From Syntrophaceae bacterium (GTDB lineage: Bacteria > Desulfobacterota > SM23-61), in contig PMCE01000214.1 of assembly GCA_003154025.1 (NCBI GenBank), forward strand, positions 9,143 to 17,636: a DNA stretch of 8,494 bases. The letters are read 5' to 3'. This document shows positions 1 to 5,662 of the stretch, piece by piece. A model generated the notes under the pieces. The model did not search any database and was not told where the DNA came from. It was given only the letters and a program-made list of their open reading frames with translations. Each line of letters begins with the position of its first letter. Position 1 is the first letter of the stretch. The position numbers were made by a program, and so were the translations under genes.

Positions 1-80
1 AGGATATGAACCTTTCTCTCCACCCCCAATGATCTATATCATATAATATGGTTGTCCGGAAAAGGTCAATCCCCTTTTGC

Positions 81-109
81 TTGACAATCCCATGGCATAA
101 GTCTATCTT
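81..109 (+). promoter_or_regulatory. Candidate sigma-70 promoter for the 324-1383 operon
   Basis: A perfect -35 hexamer TTGACA lies at 81-86, followed after 17 bp by TATCTT at 104-109, which matches the -10 consensus at four of six positions. Transcription would begin near 116 and give a leader of roughly 210 nt before the ATG at 324. A better -10 look-alike, TATAAT at 42-47, has no -35 partner. The call rests on motif matching only. Confidence 0.45.
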
Positions 110-115
110 TCACTT

Positions 116-323
116 GATCTTTGTCGGTCCAATCCGGTTCTTTTTTCCCTGCGTGGGCCTTGGGCCTGGCACGAAGTACAAATCCGCCGGATCATCCCAG
201 CTGACTTTGCTGCCCCGCAGGAGCGGTAGGGCGATCACGCCAAGTTGATGACGAGTCGGTCAGGATCCAGACAGGGGAAGCCCTTTCCCTTTCTTCCGTC
301 CTCTCGTGACGGAGGGCCCCAGA
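116..323 (+). promoter_or_regulatory. Long structured 5' leader with a hairpin over the ribosome binding site
   Basis: This stretch has no convincing gene and sits between the candidate promoter and the DUF6125-like gene. Several short hairpins can be drawn: CCGC/GCGG around an AGGA loop at 215-226, GGCG/CGCC at 230-241 (competing with the first), and TGAC/GTCA at 249-262. The clearest is at 293-315: CTTCCGTC pairs with GACGGAGG around a 7-nt loop CTCTCGT (301-307). That 3' arm contains most of the Shine-Dalgarno GGAGGG (311-316), so the folded form would hide it. This is the layout of a translationally controlled leader such as a riboswitch or protein-binding leader. Fragments at 210-275 (GCTGCCCCGCAG, GAGTC, CAGGATCC) loosely recall the cobalamin riboswitch core, but the order and spacing are not canonical, so I do not assign a class. 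Confidence 0.4.
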
Positions 324-839
324 ATGAAACCGGTCGAAACATTGGCCCCGGGGGAGATCGTCAATTTTTTGAATAAGTGCTGGATGACCCATGACGGCAT
401 GTGGTTCTACCACTGCCTGAGGGAATTCGGGATCGCCAAGACCAACCAGTTGAACAAAGCGGCCATCACCTCCCTGGCCCCCGTCGAGATCAACCGGATC
501 AAAAAGGTCCTAGGATTTGGAAAAATCGAAACCTTTGAGGATTTCCAAACCTTCTGCGAAGGGGCCTTCGGCCTGCTCGTCTCCGATTTCATGGGCGGCA
601 GGATGAGCTTCCCGGAGAAGAATGTTTTCCACTGGGAGTTTGCGCCTCAAAAAAGTTTTGCCTATCGGGGGATGCAAACCCTGGGGGTGGTCGATGAGTA
701 CGAGTGCGGAGTGATCTACCGGCTGGCCTGCTGGTTCGACAGCCTGAAAGTCCAATACACCATCGACCCGCCGGTGGAAAAATGCATGATGCCGGCCAAA
801 GGAATCTGCGCCGGCGATTTTCGGCTGCACCTGAAATAA
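324..839 (+). CDS. DUF6125-like conserved protein of unknown function
   Basis: The protein has 172 residues from the chosen ATG at 324, which has Shine-Dalgarno GGAGGG at 311-316 and good spacing. A GTG at 306 in the same frame lies in a hairpin loop and has no ribosome binding site. The N-terminal helix, with the THDGMWF motif at residues 22-28, followed by an 'IKKVLGFG' segment and a C-terminal region containing a cysteine pair (EKC...GIC), resembles proteins annotated as DUF6125, related to L-2-amino-thiazoline-4-carboxylic acid hydrolases. That assignment is from memory of the family. Seven cysteines are spread through the protein, so metal or redox chemistry is possible but unproven. There is no signal peptide or membrane segment, so it is probably cytoplasmic. 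The next gene follows after 16 nt and is likely co-transcribed. No biochemical role can be given. Confidence 0.7.
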   Translation: MKPVETLAPGEIVNFLNKCWMTHDGMWFYHCLREFGIAKTNQLNKAAITSLAPVEINRIKKVLGFGKIETFEDFQTFCEGAFGLLVSDFMGGRMSFPEKNVFHWEFAPQKSFAYRGMQTLGVVDEYECGVIYRLACWFDSLKVQYTIDPPVEKCMMPAKGICAGDFRLHLK

Positions 840-855
840 AGGCCAGGAGGGAAGA

Positions 856-1383
856 ATGAGTGGCGGGCCCTTGAAAAGAGTAAGGTATTTCTTCGGTCAG
901 CTTCTATCAGCCGATGATTTCACCGCTGAGCAGGAGTACTTCCTGGAAAAGCACCGGCGGCACAATCGGAGTCTGCATGGGGCAGGAGTCGTCTGCGGGA
1001 TGGAGGTCTCGCGGCAAAAAGATTCGGTCGTGGTTCACCCGGGTCTCGCTCTGAACTGCCGAGGGGAGGAAATTTCCATCTGTGAGCCGGTTGAATCGGT
1101 CTTTCCGCAAGCAGGGGAAAAGGCCTATATAATCCTTTCCTATGCGGAGAATCTGACGGGTCCCGTGCCGGCTGCCGGGGAGGATATGCAGTTCTCCCGG
1201 ATTGAGGAAAGTTTCAAGGTAACCTTTGAACCCGATGACCCCACTGCAAAGCATAAGTGGAGAAAAGCCAGCCTGGTCCCCTGCGGAGATCCCCACGGAT
1301 TTCCTCTGGCGAAGCTCTTCTTCAGCCGCGGCCGCTGGAGGATCGACCGCCGTTTTCGACGTCCTCAGGTTCTCCCCCGGTAA
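856..1383 (+). CDS. Conserved protein with a domain seen near contractile injection/tail-like systems
   Basis: The protein has 175 residues, with ATG at 856 preceded by AGGAGGG at 845-851. The first 50 residues carry a distinctive block: RVRYFFGQLLSADDF, then EQEYFLEKHRRHNRSLHG, then GVVCGMEV. From memory, this FGQLL-DDF-EQ-YF-RRHNR-LHG-GVVCG signature occurs in proteins encoded near phage-tail-like or extracellular contractile injection loci, and also in stand-alone genes. It is followed by a 'VHPGLALNCRGEEI' segment and ends with 'FPLAKLFFSRGRWRIDRRFRRP', which looks like the family's normal C-terminus, so the gene seems complete. No signal peptide or transmembrane segment is visible. It sits 16 nt after the DUF6125-like gene and probably shares its transcript. 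No sheath, tube or baseplate genes are in view, so a role in an injection particle is only a hypothesis. Confidence 0.65.
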   Translation: MSGGPLKRVRYFFGQLLSADDFTAEQEYFLEKHRRHNRSLHGAGVVCGMEVSRQKDSVVVHPGLALNCRGEEISICEPVESVFPQAGEKAYIILSYAENLTGPVPAAGEDMQFSRIEESFKVTFEPDDPTAKHKWRKASLVPCGDPHGFPLAKLFFSRGRWRIDRRFRRPQVLPR

Positions 1384-1419
1384 GCTTTTTTCCGGCGATT
1401 CCTTCCCGCGTCCCAGCCC

Positions 1420-1626
1420 TTATATCGGTCGGATCGACAGAGCCGTTTTTTTATGTTCCTGGATGGCCTTGTCGCTGAACCACCAGTACACCTTCCCGCC
1501 GTTGATGAACGACTTGACCTGGTCTTTGGCGCGGGGATGGAAGATGCGGCCGGAGACCCCGCCCGGCAATACCGCCAGGATTTTTTTATCATCTTTCCCG
1601 TCATTGTACGAATATGGATAAATATA
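1420..1626 (-). pseudogene. C-terminal remnant of a penicillin acylase family (peptidase S45) gene
   Basis: On the minus strand a frame without any start codon runs 68 codons from just after a TGA (plus-strand 1627-1629) to a TAA at 1420-1422. Its translation contains KKILAVLPGGVSGRIFHP, then AKDQVKSFINGGKVYWWFSDKAI, and ends TALSIRPI. This matches the C-terminal end of penicillin/acyl-homoserine-lactone acylases: a 'VLPGG-SG' turn, a 'DQ...G' segment, and a final 'L-L-P' strand. Complete members are usually about 700-800 residues, so over 90 percent is missing. The upstream sequence on this strand is occupied by the SDR gene and its promoter, and no other frame continues the protein. The intact reading frame suggests recent truncation by deletion or rearrangement, or an assembly join near 1630-1690. 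A functional short peptide is unlikely because there is no start codon or ribosome binding site. Confidence 0.7.
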
Positions 1627-1664
1627 TCAACCGGAAAGGTTCAAGATTTTTCGCCAGATTTCTG

Positions 1665-1692
1665 TTGGAAAAGGAGGGGAAATCTGTATAAT
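1665..1692 (+). promoter_or_regulatory. Candidate sigma-70 promoter of the SDR gene
   Basis: TTGGAA at 1665-1670 and a perfect TATAAT at 1687-1692 are separated by 16 bp, about 60 bases ahead of the SDR start at 1752. This would give a leader of about 50 nt containing the GGGAGGA ribosome binding site at 1741-1747. The call is based on motif matching only. Confidence 0.5.
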
Positions 1693-1751
1693 CATCGGCG
1701 AAAGGGCATTCGGATGGTATTTTTTCTCACCTTTTTCTGCGGGAGGAAATC

Positions 1752-2519
1752 ATGAAGATCGATGGAAAGACGGCGTTGGTCACGGGTGGAGCCTCTGGTT
1801 TGGGCGCAGCGGCCGTCCGGAGGATCGTAGCTTCGGGCGGAAATGCGGTCCTCCTGGATGTTCAGGAGGAGAAAGCGAAGGCCCTGGCGGATGAATTGGG
1901 AAAGGCCGCCCTCTTCTGCAAGACCGATGTCACCAATGAGAAGAATGTGATGCAGTCGATCGAAAAGGCCAAAGCGACTTATGGCGGAGTCCATATATGC
2001 GTCAATGCCGCGGGAACCGGGTGGGCAGAGCGGACGGTTACCAAGACCGGGTCCCACTCCCTGGCCAATTTCGAGAAGATTGTCCGCCTCAACCTCATCG
2101 GGACCTTCAACGTGGCCAGCAAGGCGGCTTTCGCCATGTCCACCAACCCTCCGGATGAGAACGGGGAAAGGGGGGTGATCGTCAACGTGGCCAGCACGGC
2201 GGCCTTCGACGGCCAAATCGGGCAGACTGCCTATTCCGCCTCCAAGGGGGCGGTGGTTGGAATGACCCTGCCCATGGCCCGGGACCTCTCGGGGCTTGGA
2301 ATTCGGGTGATGGCCATCGCTCCGGGACTTTTCAATACCCCCCTTCTTGCGCTTCTGCCCCAGGATTATATAAAAGTCCTGAACGAATCCGTGCCCTTCC
2401 CCAAAAGGATGGGGAACCCGGAAGAATTCGCCCTGCTGTTGGAGCAGATCATCCGGAATCCCTATTTGAACGGGGAAGTCATAAGGCTGGACGGGGCTTT
2501 GCGGATGGCGCCGAAGTAA
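1752..2519 (+). CDS. SDR oxidoreductase, probable type II 3-hydroxyacyl-CoA dehydrogenase
   Basis: This 255-residue classical short-chain dehydrogenase has a Rossmann cofactor motif TGGASGLG (11-18), Asp36 at the end of the second strand (favouring NAD over NADP), NAAG (85-88), and the catalytic set Asn114, Ser148, Tyr161 and Lys165 in an AYSASKGA context. The 'VASTAAFDGQIGQ' block before the catalytic Tyr, the 'IAPGLFNTPLL' segment and the C-terminal 'IRLDGALRMAPK' match the HSD17B10/type II 3-hydroxyacyl-CoA dehydrogenase branch, which oxidises 3-hydroxyacyl-CoA to 3-ketoacyl-CoA in beta-oxidation. The exact substrate cannot be read from sequence. The length is normal and the ATG has an excellent Shine-Dalgarno. 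It is cytoplasmic. The thioesterase gene follows 174 bases downstream on the same strand, but a repeat-filled spacer lies between them, so shared transcription is uncertain. Confidence 0.88.
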   Translation: MKIDGKTALVTGGASGLGAAAVRRIVASGGNAVLLDVQEEKAKALADELGKAALFCKTDVTNEKNVMQSIEKAKATYGGVHICVNAAGTGWAERTVTKTGSHSLANFEKIVRLNLIGTFNVASKAAFAMSTNPPDENGERGVIVNVASTAAFDGQIGQTAYSASKGAVVGMTLPMARDLSGLGIRVMAIAPGLFNTPLLALLPQDYIKVLNESVPFPKRMGNPEEFALLLEQIIRNPYLNGEVIRLDGALRMAPK

Positions 2520-2520
2520 T

Positions 2521-2550
2521 GAAAGTGAAAGTGTAAGTGAAAGTGAAAGT
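2521..2550. repeat. Short tandem repeat, five hexamer units
   Basis: Four perfect GAAAGT units and one GTAAGT unit (third position) stand head to tail, beginning two bases after the SDR stop codon and followed by a degenerate CTAAGA. The last coding bases, AAGTAAT, resemble a further decayed unit. It has no coding role and is a simple-sequence tract. Confidence 0.85.
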
Positions 2551-2616
2551 CTAAGAACAGTGGCCAAAACTTCATGTGGGAGACAGAGGAACACAGAAAA
2601 AAATGCATTCATGGGA

Positions 2617-2644
2617 CGCGGATGAACACGGATAAACACGGATG
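2617..2644. repeat. 10-bp-period intergenic repeat (CRCGGATRAA)
   Basis: Three consecutive 10-bp units are CGCGGATGAA, CACGGATAAA and a partial CACGGATG. From memory this 'CACGGATGAACACGG' style of spacer, often next to a 'CAGAGGAACACAGA' stretch as here at 2584-2598, recurs between genes in many environmental bacterial genomes. It seems non-coding; its origin is unknown to me. Confidence 0.7.
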
Positions 2645-2693
2645 TTGCGGGGAAAGACAGAAAAATCTTTAAGAAGAGGGGATTCGAGGGAAA

Positions 2694-3152
2694 ATGACCG
2701 GCAAGAATTCAACGGCCATTGCCCGGGAGCTGATCCGGAGGGTGATGGAGAATTCTCCCTTCTTTCGGCATCTCCAGATGGAATTTCTGGATGCCGCTGA
2801 CGGGATCGGCCGGCTGGCTCTGAAGATCCAGCCTTTTCACCTGAACACCCAGGGAATCGTTCAGGGAGGGGTTTTGTCATCCCTTGCGGATACGGCCGCA
2901 CTCCTGGCCATCGGGACCAAACTTTCCTTCGGGCAAAGGCCCCGGACGGTCCAGATGGACATCCATTTTCTCGCTCCGGCCCAAAAAGGAACCTTGACTG
3001 CGGTGGGGCGGATCGCCAAGATGGGAAACCTCGTCTCGGTAAGCGATGTGGAGATTCAGGACGAAAGCGCTAAGACCGTTTGCATGGCCCGGTGCACAAG
3101 CGTTCTGGTCGGCGTTGCGGGAGACGAAGAATTTATTTCGAAAAAAGAGTAG
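2694..3152 (+). CDS. PaaI-like hotdog-fold acyl-CoA thioesterase
   Basis: This 152-residue single-domain protein has the layout of the PaaI/4HBT thioesterase family, which hydrolyses acyl- or aryl-CoA esters as a cytoplasmic oligomer. The core is the segment NTQGIVQGGVLSSLADTA (51-68), equivalent to the usual 'H-G-xx-HGG-xx-xx-L-D-xA' motif. Asp66 occupies the catalytic acid position. The usual histidine of the HGG triplet is Gln57 here. Later strands ('TVQMDIHFLAPA' and the V-V-DVEI strand) fit the hotdog sheet. The ATG at 2694 has GAGGG only 3 nt upstream and an alternative AGAGGGG at 2675-2681, so initiation may be modest. The TAG stop at 3150-3152 lies inside a perfect palindrome. The physiological substrate is not evident; nearby genes suggest CoA-thioester metabolism. 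Confidence 0.85.
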   Translation: MTGKNSTAIARELIRRVMENSPFFRHLQMEFLDAADGIGRLALKIQPFHLNTQGIVQGGVLSSLADTAALLAIGTKLSFGQRPRTVQMDIHFLAPAQKGTLTAVGRIAKMGNLVSVSDVEIQDESAKTVCMARCTSVLVGVAGDEEFISKKE

Positions 3153-3176
3153 GGGCGATTCATGAATCGCCCCTAC
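3149..3176. repeat. Perfect 28-bp palindrome overlapping the thioesterase stop codon
   Basis: The left arm GTAGGGGCGATTCA is followed directly by its exact reverse complement. In RNA it forms a long stem with a tight loop. It starts one base before the TAG stop and lies between two convergent genes, so it may also act as a terminator or 3'-end stabiliser, although no T-run follows. From memory, 'GTAGGGGCGA...TCGCCCCTAC' elements are common intergenic repeats in several bacterial lineages. Confidence 0.85.
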
Positions 3177-3203
3177 AGGATTTCCGAATCAGCCAACGAT
3201 AAA

Positions 3204-3221
3204 GGCGGTCCGCGGACCGCC
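3204..3221. repeat. Perfect 18-bp GC-rich palindrome between convergent genes
   Basis: GGCGGTCCG is followed directly by its reverse complement CGGACCGCC, six bases before the stop of the minus-strand synthetase gene. Together with the palindrome at 3149-3176 it fills the short gap between two convergent 3' ends. It could fold in either transcript and help separate them. It lacks a T-tract, so it is not a standard intrinsic terminator. Confidence 0.6.
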
Positions 3222-3227
3222 CTGACC

Positions 3228-5327
3228 TCAATCCTTCCTCAAAATCATCCGGACATCCAACGCCATGCAGCCTTCCCGAATGGAGAAGACCCGCAGGGGG
3301 TTGATATCCATTTCCTGGATCTCCGGGAAATCGCCCAGCAGCTGTGACAACCGCAGAAGGACCTCCACCACCGACTGAATATCGGAAGGCTTCAATCCCC
3401 GGGCCCCCTTGAAGATCGGGGCCCCCCGCAGCTCATCGATCATCTCCATCGCTTCACGGTGGGAGATGGGGGCTACTCGAACGGAAACCTCGCCGAAGAT
3501 CTCCACGAAAATCCCCCCCAGGCCCACAAGGACTATGGGACCGAACTGTTCATCCTGCCGGCCCCCCACGATCAGCTCCCTTCCCCCGGTGACCATGGAT
3601 TGGATGAGAACCCCTTCGATCTTGGCTTTGGGGTATTCCTGGCGGATCCGCCGGAGCATATCCTGGTAAGCGTCGTTTACCCCCGCTTCGCTCCGAAGGT
3701 TCAGTTGCACCCCCCCCACGTCGGATTTGTGGGAGATCTCCTGGGAGATCACCTTCATGGCCACAGGGAAGCCCAATTGTTTAGCCGCCTGAACGGCTTC
3801 CCTTTCGTCAGCCACAGGCACTCCCCGGACCATGGGGATTCCGTACATACCCAGAATCTCGGCTGCCTCATGGATAAAGAGGTCCCGTTTCTCCTTCCGG
3901 ACCTTTTCCAGCAAGGGCCTCACCTTTTCTTTATCCACCAGGAAGGAGGGAATCTCCGCCGGCTGGCGCAAGCGCTGGCTTTCGGCATAATGGCGGCGGT
4001 TGATTCCCAGGGCTCGAACCGTCTCGACCACCTGGGTGAAGATGGGATAGTTGAAGTTCCGCTTCAGGTAGTTCACTTCCTGGTCTTCCGTGGATACGTA
4101 AATGGCCACGGGTTTGTCGTACTTTTGAGAAAGCTCCATGACCTTCTGGAAAAGCTCCCTGGACCGAGGGCCTTCAAAGGCGGCATTGAAGGTGTGGAGG
4201 AAAACGATCCCGTCCACCTCCTTCTGGGCCAGGGTCCGGTCGATGATCTTCAAGTAGATCTCCAGGTCGAAGAGATCGCCCAGGTCGAGGGGGTTGGTCA
4301 GTTTGATCACCGAGGCGCGAAAATGCTTTTCCACCTCCTCCAGGAACTCTTTGGGAAAAGGAGCCAGGGAAAAACCGGACATCTCGCAGGCATCGGCGGC
4401 GATCACCGCGTGACCGCCGGAGCGGGAGATGATGGCCAGGTTATTACCCCGCATGGGAGGGAGGCGGAGAATCTTCAGGTCGTTGCCCAGGGTGGTGGCA
4501 TCGTGGACGCGGACGATCCCGCACTGGCGGAAGGCAGCGTCCACCACCCGGTCGTTGCTGGAAAGGGAGGCGGAGTGGGAAGAAGCGATGGACTTGCCGA
4601 ACTGCCCGATGTTGGCCTTGAAGGCAATAATGGGTTTGGGAGACCTTCGGGCCACATCCATCAGCTTTTTCCCATCCTGGATCCCCTCCAGGTAAAGGAG
4701 GATGTATTTGGTGCCCGGGTCTTCGATGAAATATTCCAGAAGTTCTTCGGTTTGGACATTCAGCATGTTCCCCGCGGAGACGAACTTATTCAAACCGAGC
4801 CCCTCGTTGCCCAGGAGATTGAGGACCGACATGCCCACTCCCCCGCTCTGGGAGATCATGGAGATGTCACCCTGTCGGACGATCCGCCGCAGGGGAGGAA
4901 AGGGGGTGCACAGGCCGGTTTCCATGTTGATGACCCCGATGCAGTTGGGGCCGACGAAGCGGATCCCCCACTTGGAGGCCGCCCGGATGATCTCTTCTTC
5001 GATTTTCTTCCCCTCTTCGCCGAATTCCCGGAACCCCGAGGACTCGACCACTGCCCGGCGAATCCCTTTCTGTCCACATTCCTCCAGGATTGCCGGAATG
5101 GTGCGGGCGGGGGTAAGGATGACGGCTAAGTCCACATGATCGGGAATATCCAGCACGGATTTATAAATCCTTCTTCCGGCGAACACCCCGCCTTTCGGTC
5201 CTACTTCATGGATGATTCCCTGGTAGCCGAATTCGGTGAGGTTGAAGATGATTCCCCGGCCCAGGTTATCCGGAGAATTCGAAACCCCGATCACCGCAAC
5301 GCTCTGGGGATAGAAAATCTCCCGCAT
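3228..5327 (-). CDS. ADP-forming acyl-CoA synthetase (acetate--CoA ligase type), fused alpha-beta
   Basis: Numbering is from the ATG at 5327 (699 residues), which sits 6 nt after Shine-Dalgarno GAGGTG (5334-5339 on the minus strand). A GTG at 5336 would overlap that site, so I reject it. Domains in order: CoA-binding Rossmann domain (about 1-130, ending with GPNCIGV), two flavodoxin-like succinyl-CoA-ligase domains (about 150-450, starting with SQSGGVG), and a C-terminal ATP-grasp domain (about 465-699). His251 in 'ASSHSASLSS' corresponds to the phosphorylated alpha-subunit histidine, and His533 in 'EISHKSDVGGVQ' to the beta-subunit swinging histidine. 'EMDINPL' (672-678) supplies the late ATP-grasp metal and phosphate contacts. 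The family interconverts acyl-CoA + ADP + Pi with acid + CoA + ATP, giving substrate-level ATP in anaerobes. The length is typical of fused forms. The acyl group is unknown. Confidence 0.92.
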   Translation of the reverse strand: MREIFYPQSVAVIGVSNSPDNLGRGIIFNLTEFGYQGIIHEVGPKGGVFAGRRIYKSVLDIPDHVDLAVILTPARTIPAILEECGQKGIRRAVVESSGFREFGEEGKKIEEEIIRAASKWGIRFVGPNCIGVINMETGLCTPFPPLRRIVRQGDISMISQSGGVGMSVLNLLGNEGLGLNKFVSAGNMLNVQTEELLEYFIEDPGTKYILLYLEGIQDGKKLMDVARRSPKPIIAFKANIGQFGKSIASSHSASLSSNDRVVDAAFRQCGIVRVHDATTLGNDLKILRLPPMRGNNLAIISRSGGHAVIAADACEMSGFSLAPFPKEFLEEVEKHFRASVIKLTNPLDLGDLFDLEIYLKIIDRTLAQKEVDGIVFLHTFNAAFEGPRSRELFQKVMELSQKYDKPVAIYVSTEDQEVNYLKRNFNYPIFTQVVETVRALGINRRHYAESQRLRQPAEIPSFLVDKEKVRPLLEKVRKEKRDLFIHEAAEILGMYGIPMVRGVPVADEREAVQAAKQLGFPVAMKVISQEISHKSDVGGVQLNLRSEAGVNDAYQDMLRRIRQEYPKAKIEGVLIQSMVTGGRELIVGGRQDEQFGPIVLVGLGGIFVEIFGEVSVRVAPISHREAMEMIDELRGAPIFKGARGLKPSDIQSVVEVLLRLSQLLGDFPEIQEMDINPLRVFSIREGCMALDVRMILRKD

Positions 5328-5662
5328 GGGATTCACCTCATATCATATTGAAATAATTTGCGTTCCAATAGGCCACTGGTCATAAAATAACCCAAAGACA
5401 GCGGAAAGACAAGACGCTTCGAGCCGAGCTTCCAGAGGAGTGTATTTTTATCCAACCGCCCAAAGGGTGGAGAAATTATCCCGAAGAAATATTCCCCCGT
5501 AGAAAACGGCGTTCGAGATGTCTTCCTACCCCTCTAAAATACAGTATTATGCCTTCCCAAATACAGGATTTACCCCATTTCCTGAAATTCATAGATTGGC
5601 ATAATATAACTGTTTTTGAAAAACCTGCCGGGAATAGAATTCAATTCGAAAGGAGGAAAAGA
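5328..5662. other. Divergent intergenic region, no gene seen
   Basis: About 335 AT-richer bases separate the minus-strand synthetase start from the DUF481 gene, so both genes' control signals should lie here. I see no convincing -35/-10 pair for either direction. TATTAT at 5545-5550 is a possible -10 without a partner. A small hairpin CCGCCC-AAA-GGGTGG is at 5456-5470 and a weaker CCGT/ACGG one near 5498-5508. The frame of the DUF481 gene stays open back to 5549, but that part lacks coding character. Confidence 0.5.

Noticed and set aside
42..47. TATAAT as a promoter -10
   Set aside because: No acceptable -35 lies 16-18 bp upstream; the TTGACA/TATCTT pair at 81-109 is more convincing.
1365..1604. 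79-codon minus-strand frame starting with ATG at 1604
   Set aside because: It is the +1 shadow of the acylase remnant; the neighbouring frame carries the recognisable family motifs.
1226..1621. Plus-strand frames overlapping the end of gene 856-1383 and the region beyond
   Set aside because: They have no ribosome binding site and Ser/Pro/Arg-rich translations. The region is better explained by the acylase remnant on the opposite strand.
1692..2639. 315-codon minus-strand frame across the SDR gene
   Set aside because: It is antisense to an SDR with all catalytic motifs. Its N-terminus comes from the 10-bp repeat and it has low-complexity Leu/Ser runs and no family match.
3459..5129. 556-codon open frame antisense to the synthetase gene
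   Set aside because: It lies wholly inside the well-supported synthetase on the other strand. Its product is rich in His, Gly, Asp and Pro with no recognisable domain, as expected from GC-biased codons read in reverse.
5595..5610. TTGGCATAATATAAC as a sigma-54 promoter
   Set aside because: It has a TGGCA-like -24 element but no GC dinucleotide at the -12 position.
5549..5662. Upstream extension of the DUF481 frame to an ATG at 5549
   Set aside because: It has no ribosome binding site, and it would place 38 residues ahead of a clear signal peptide whose own ATG has a near-perfect Shine-Dalgarno.
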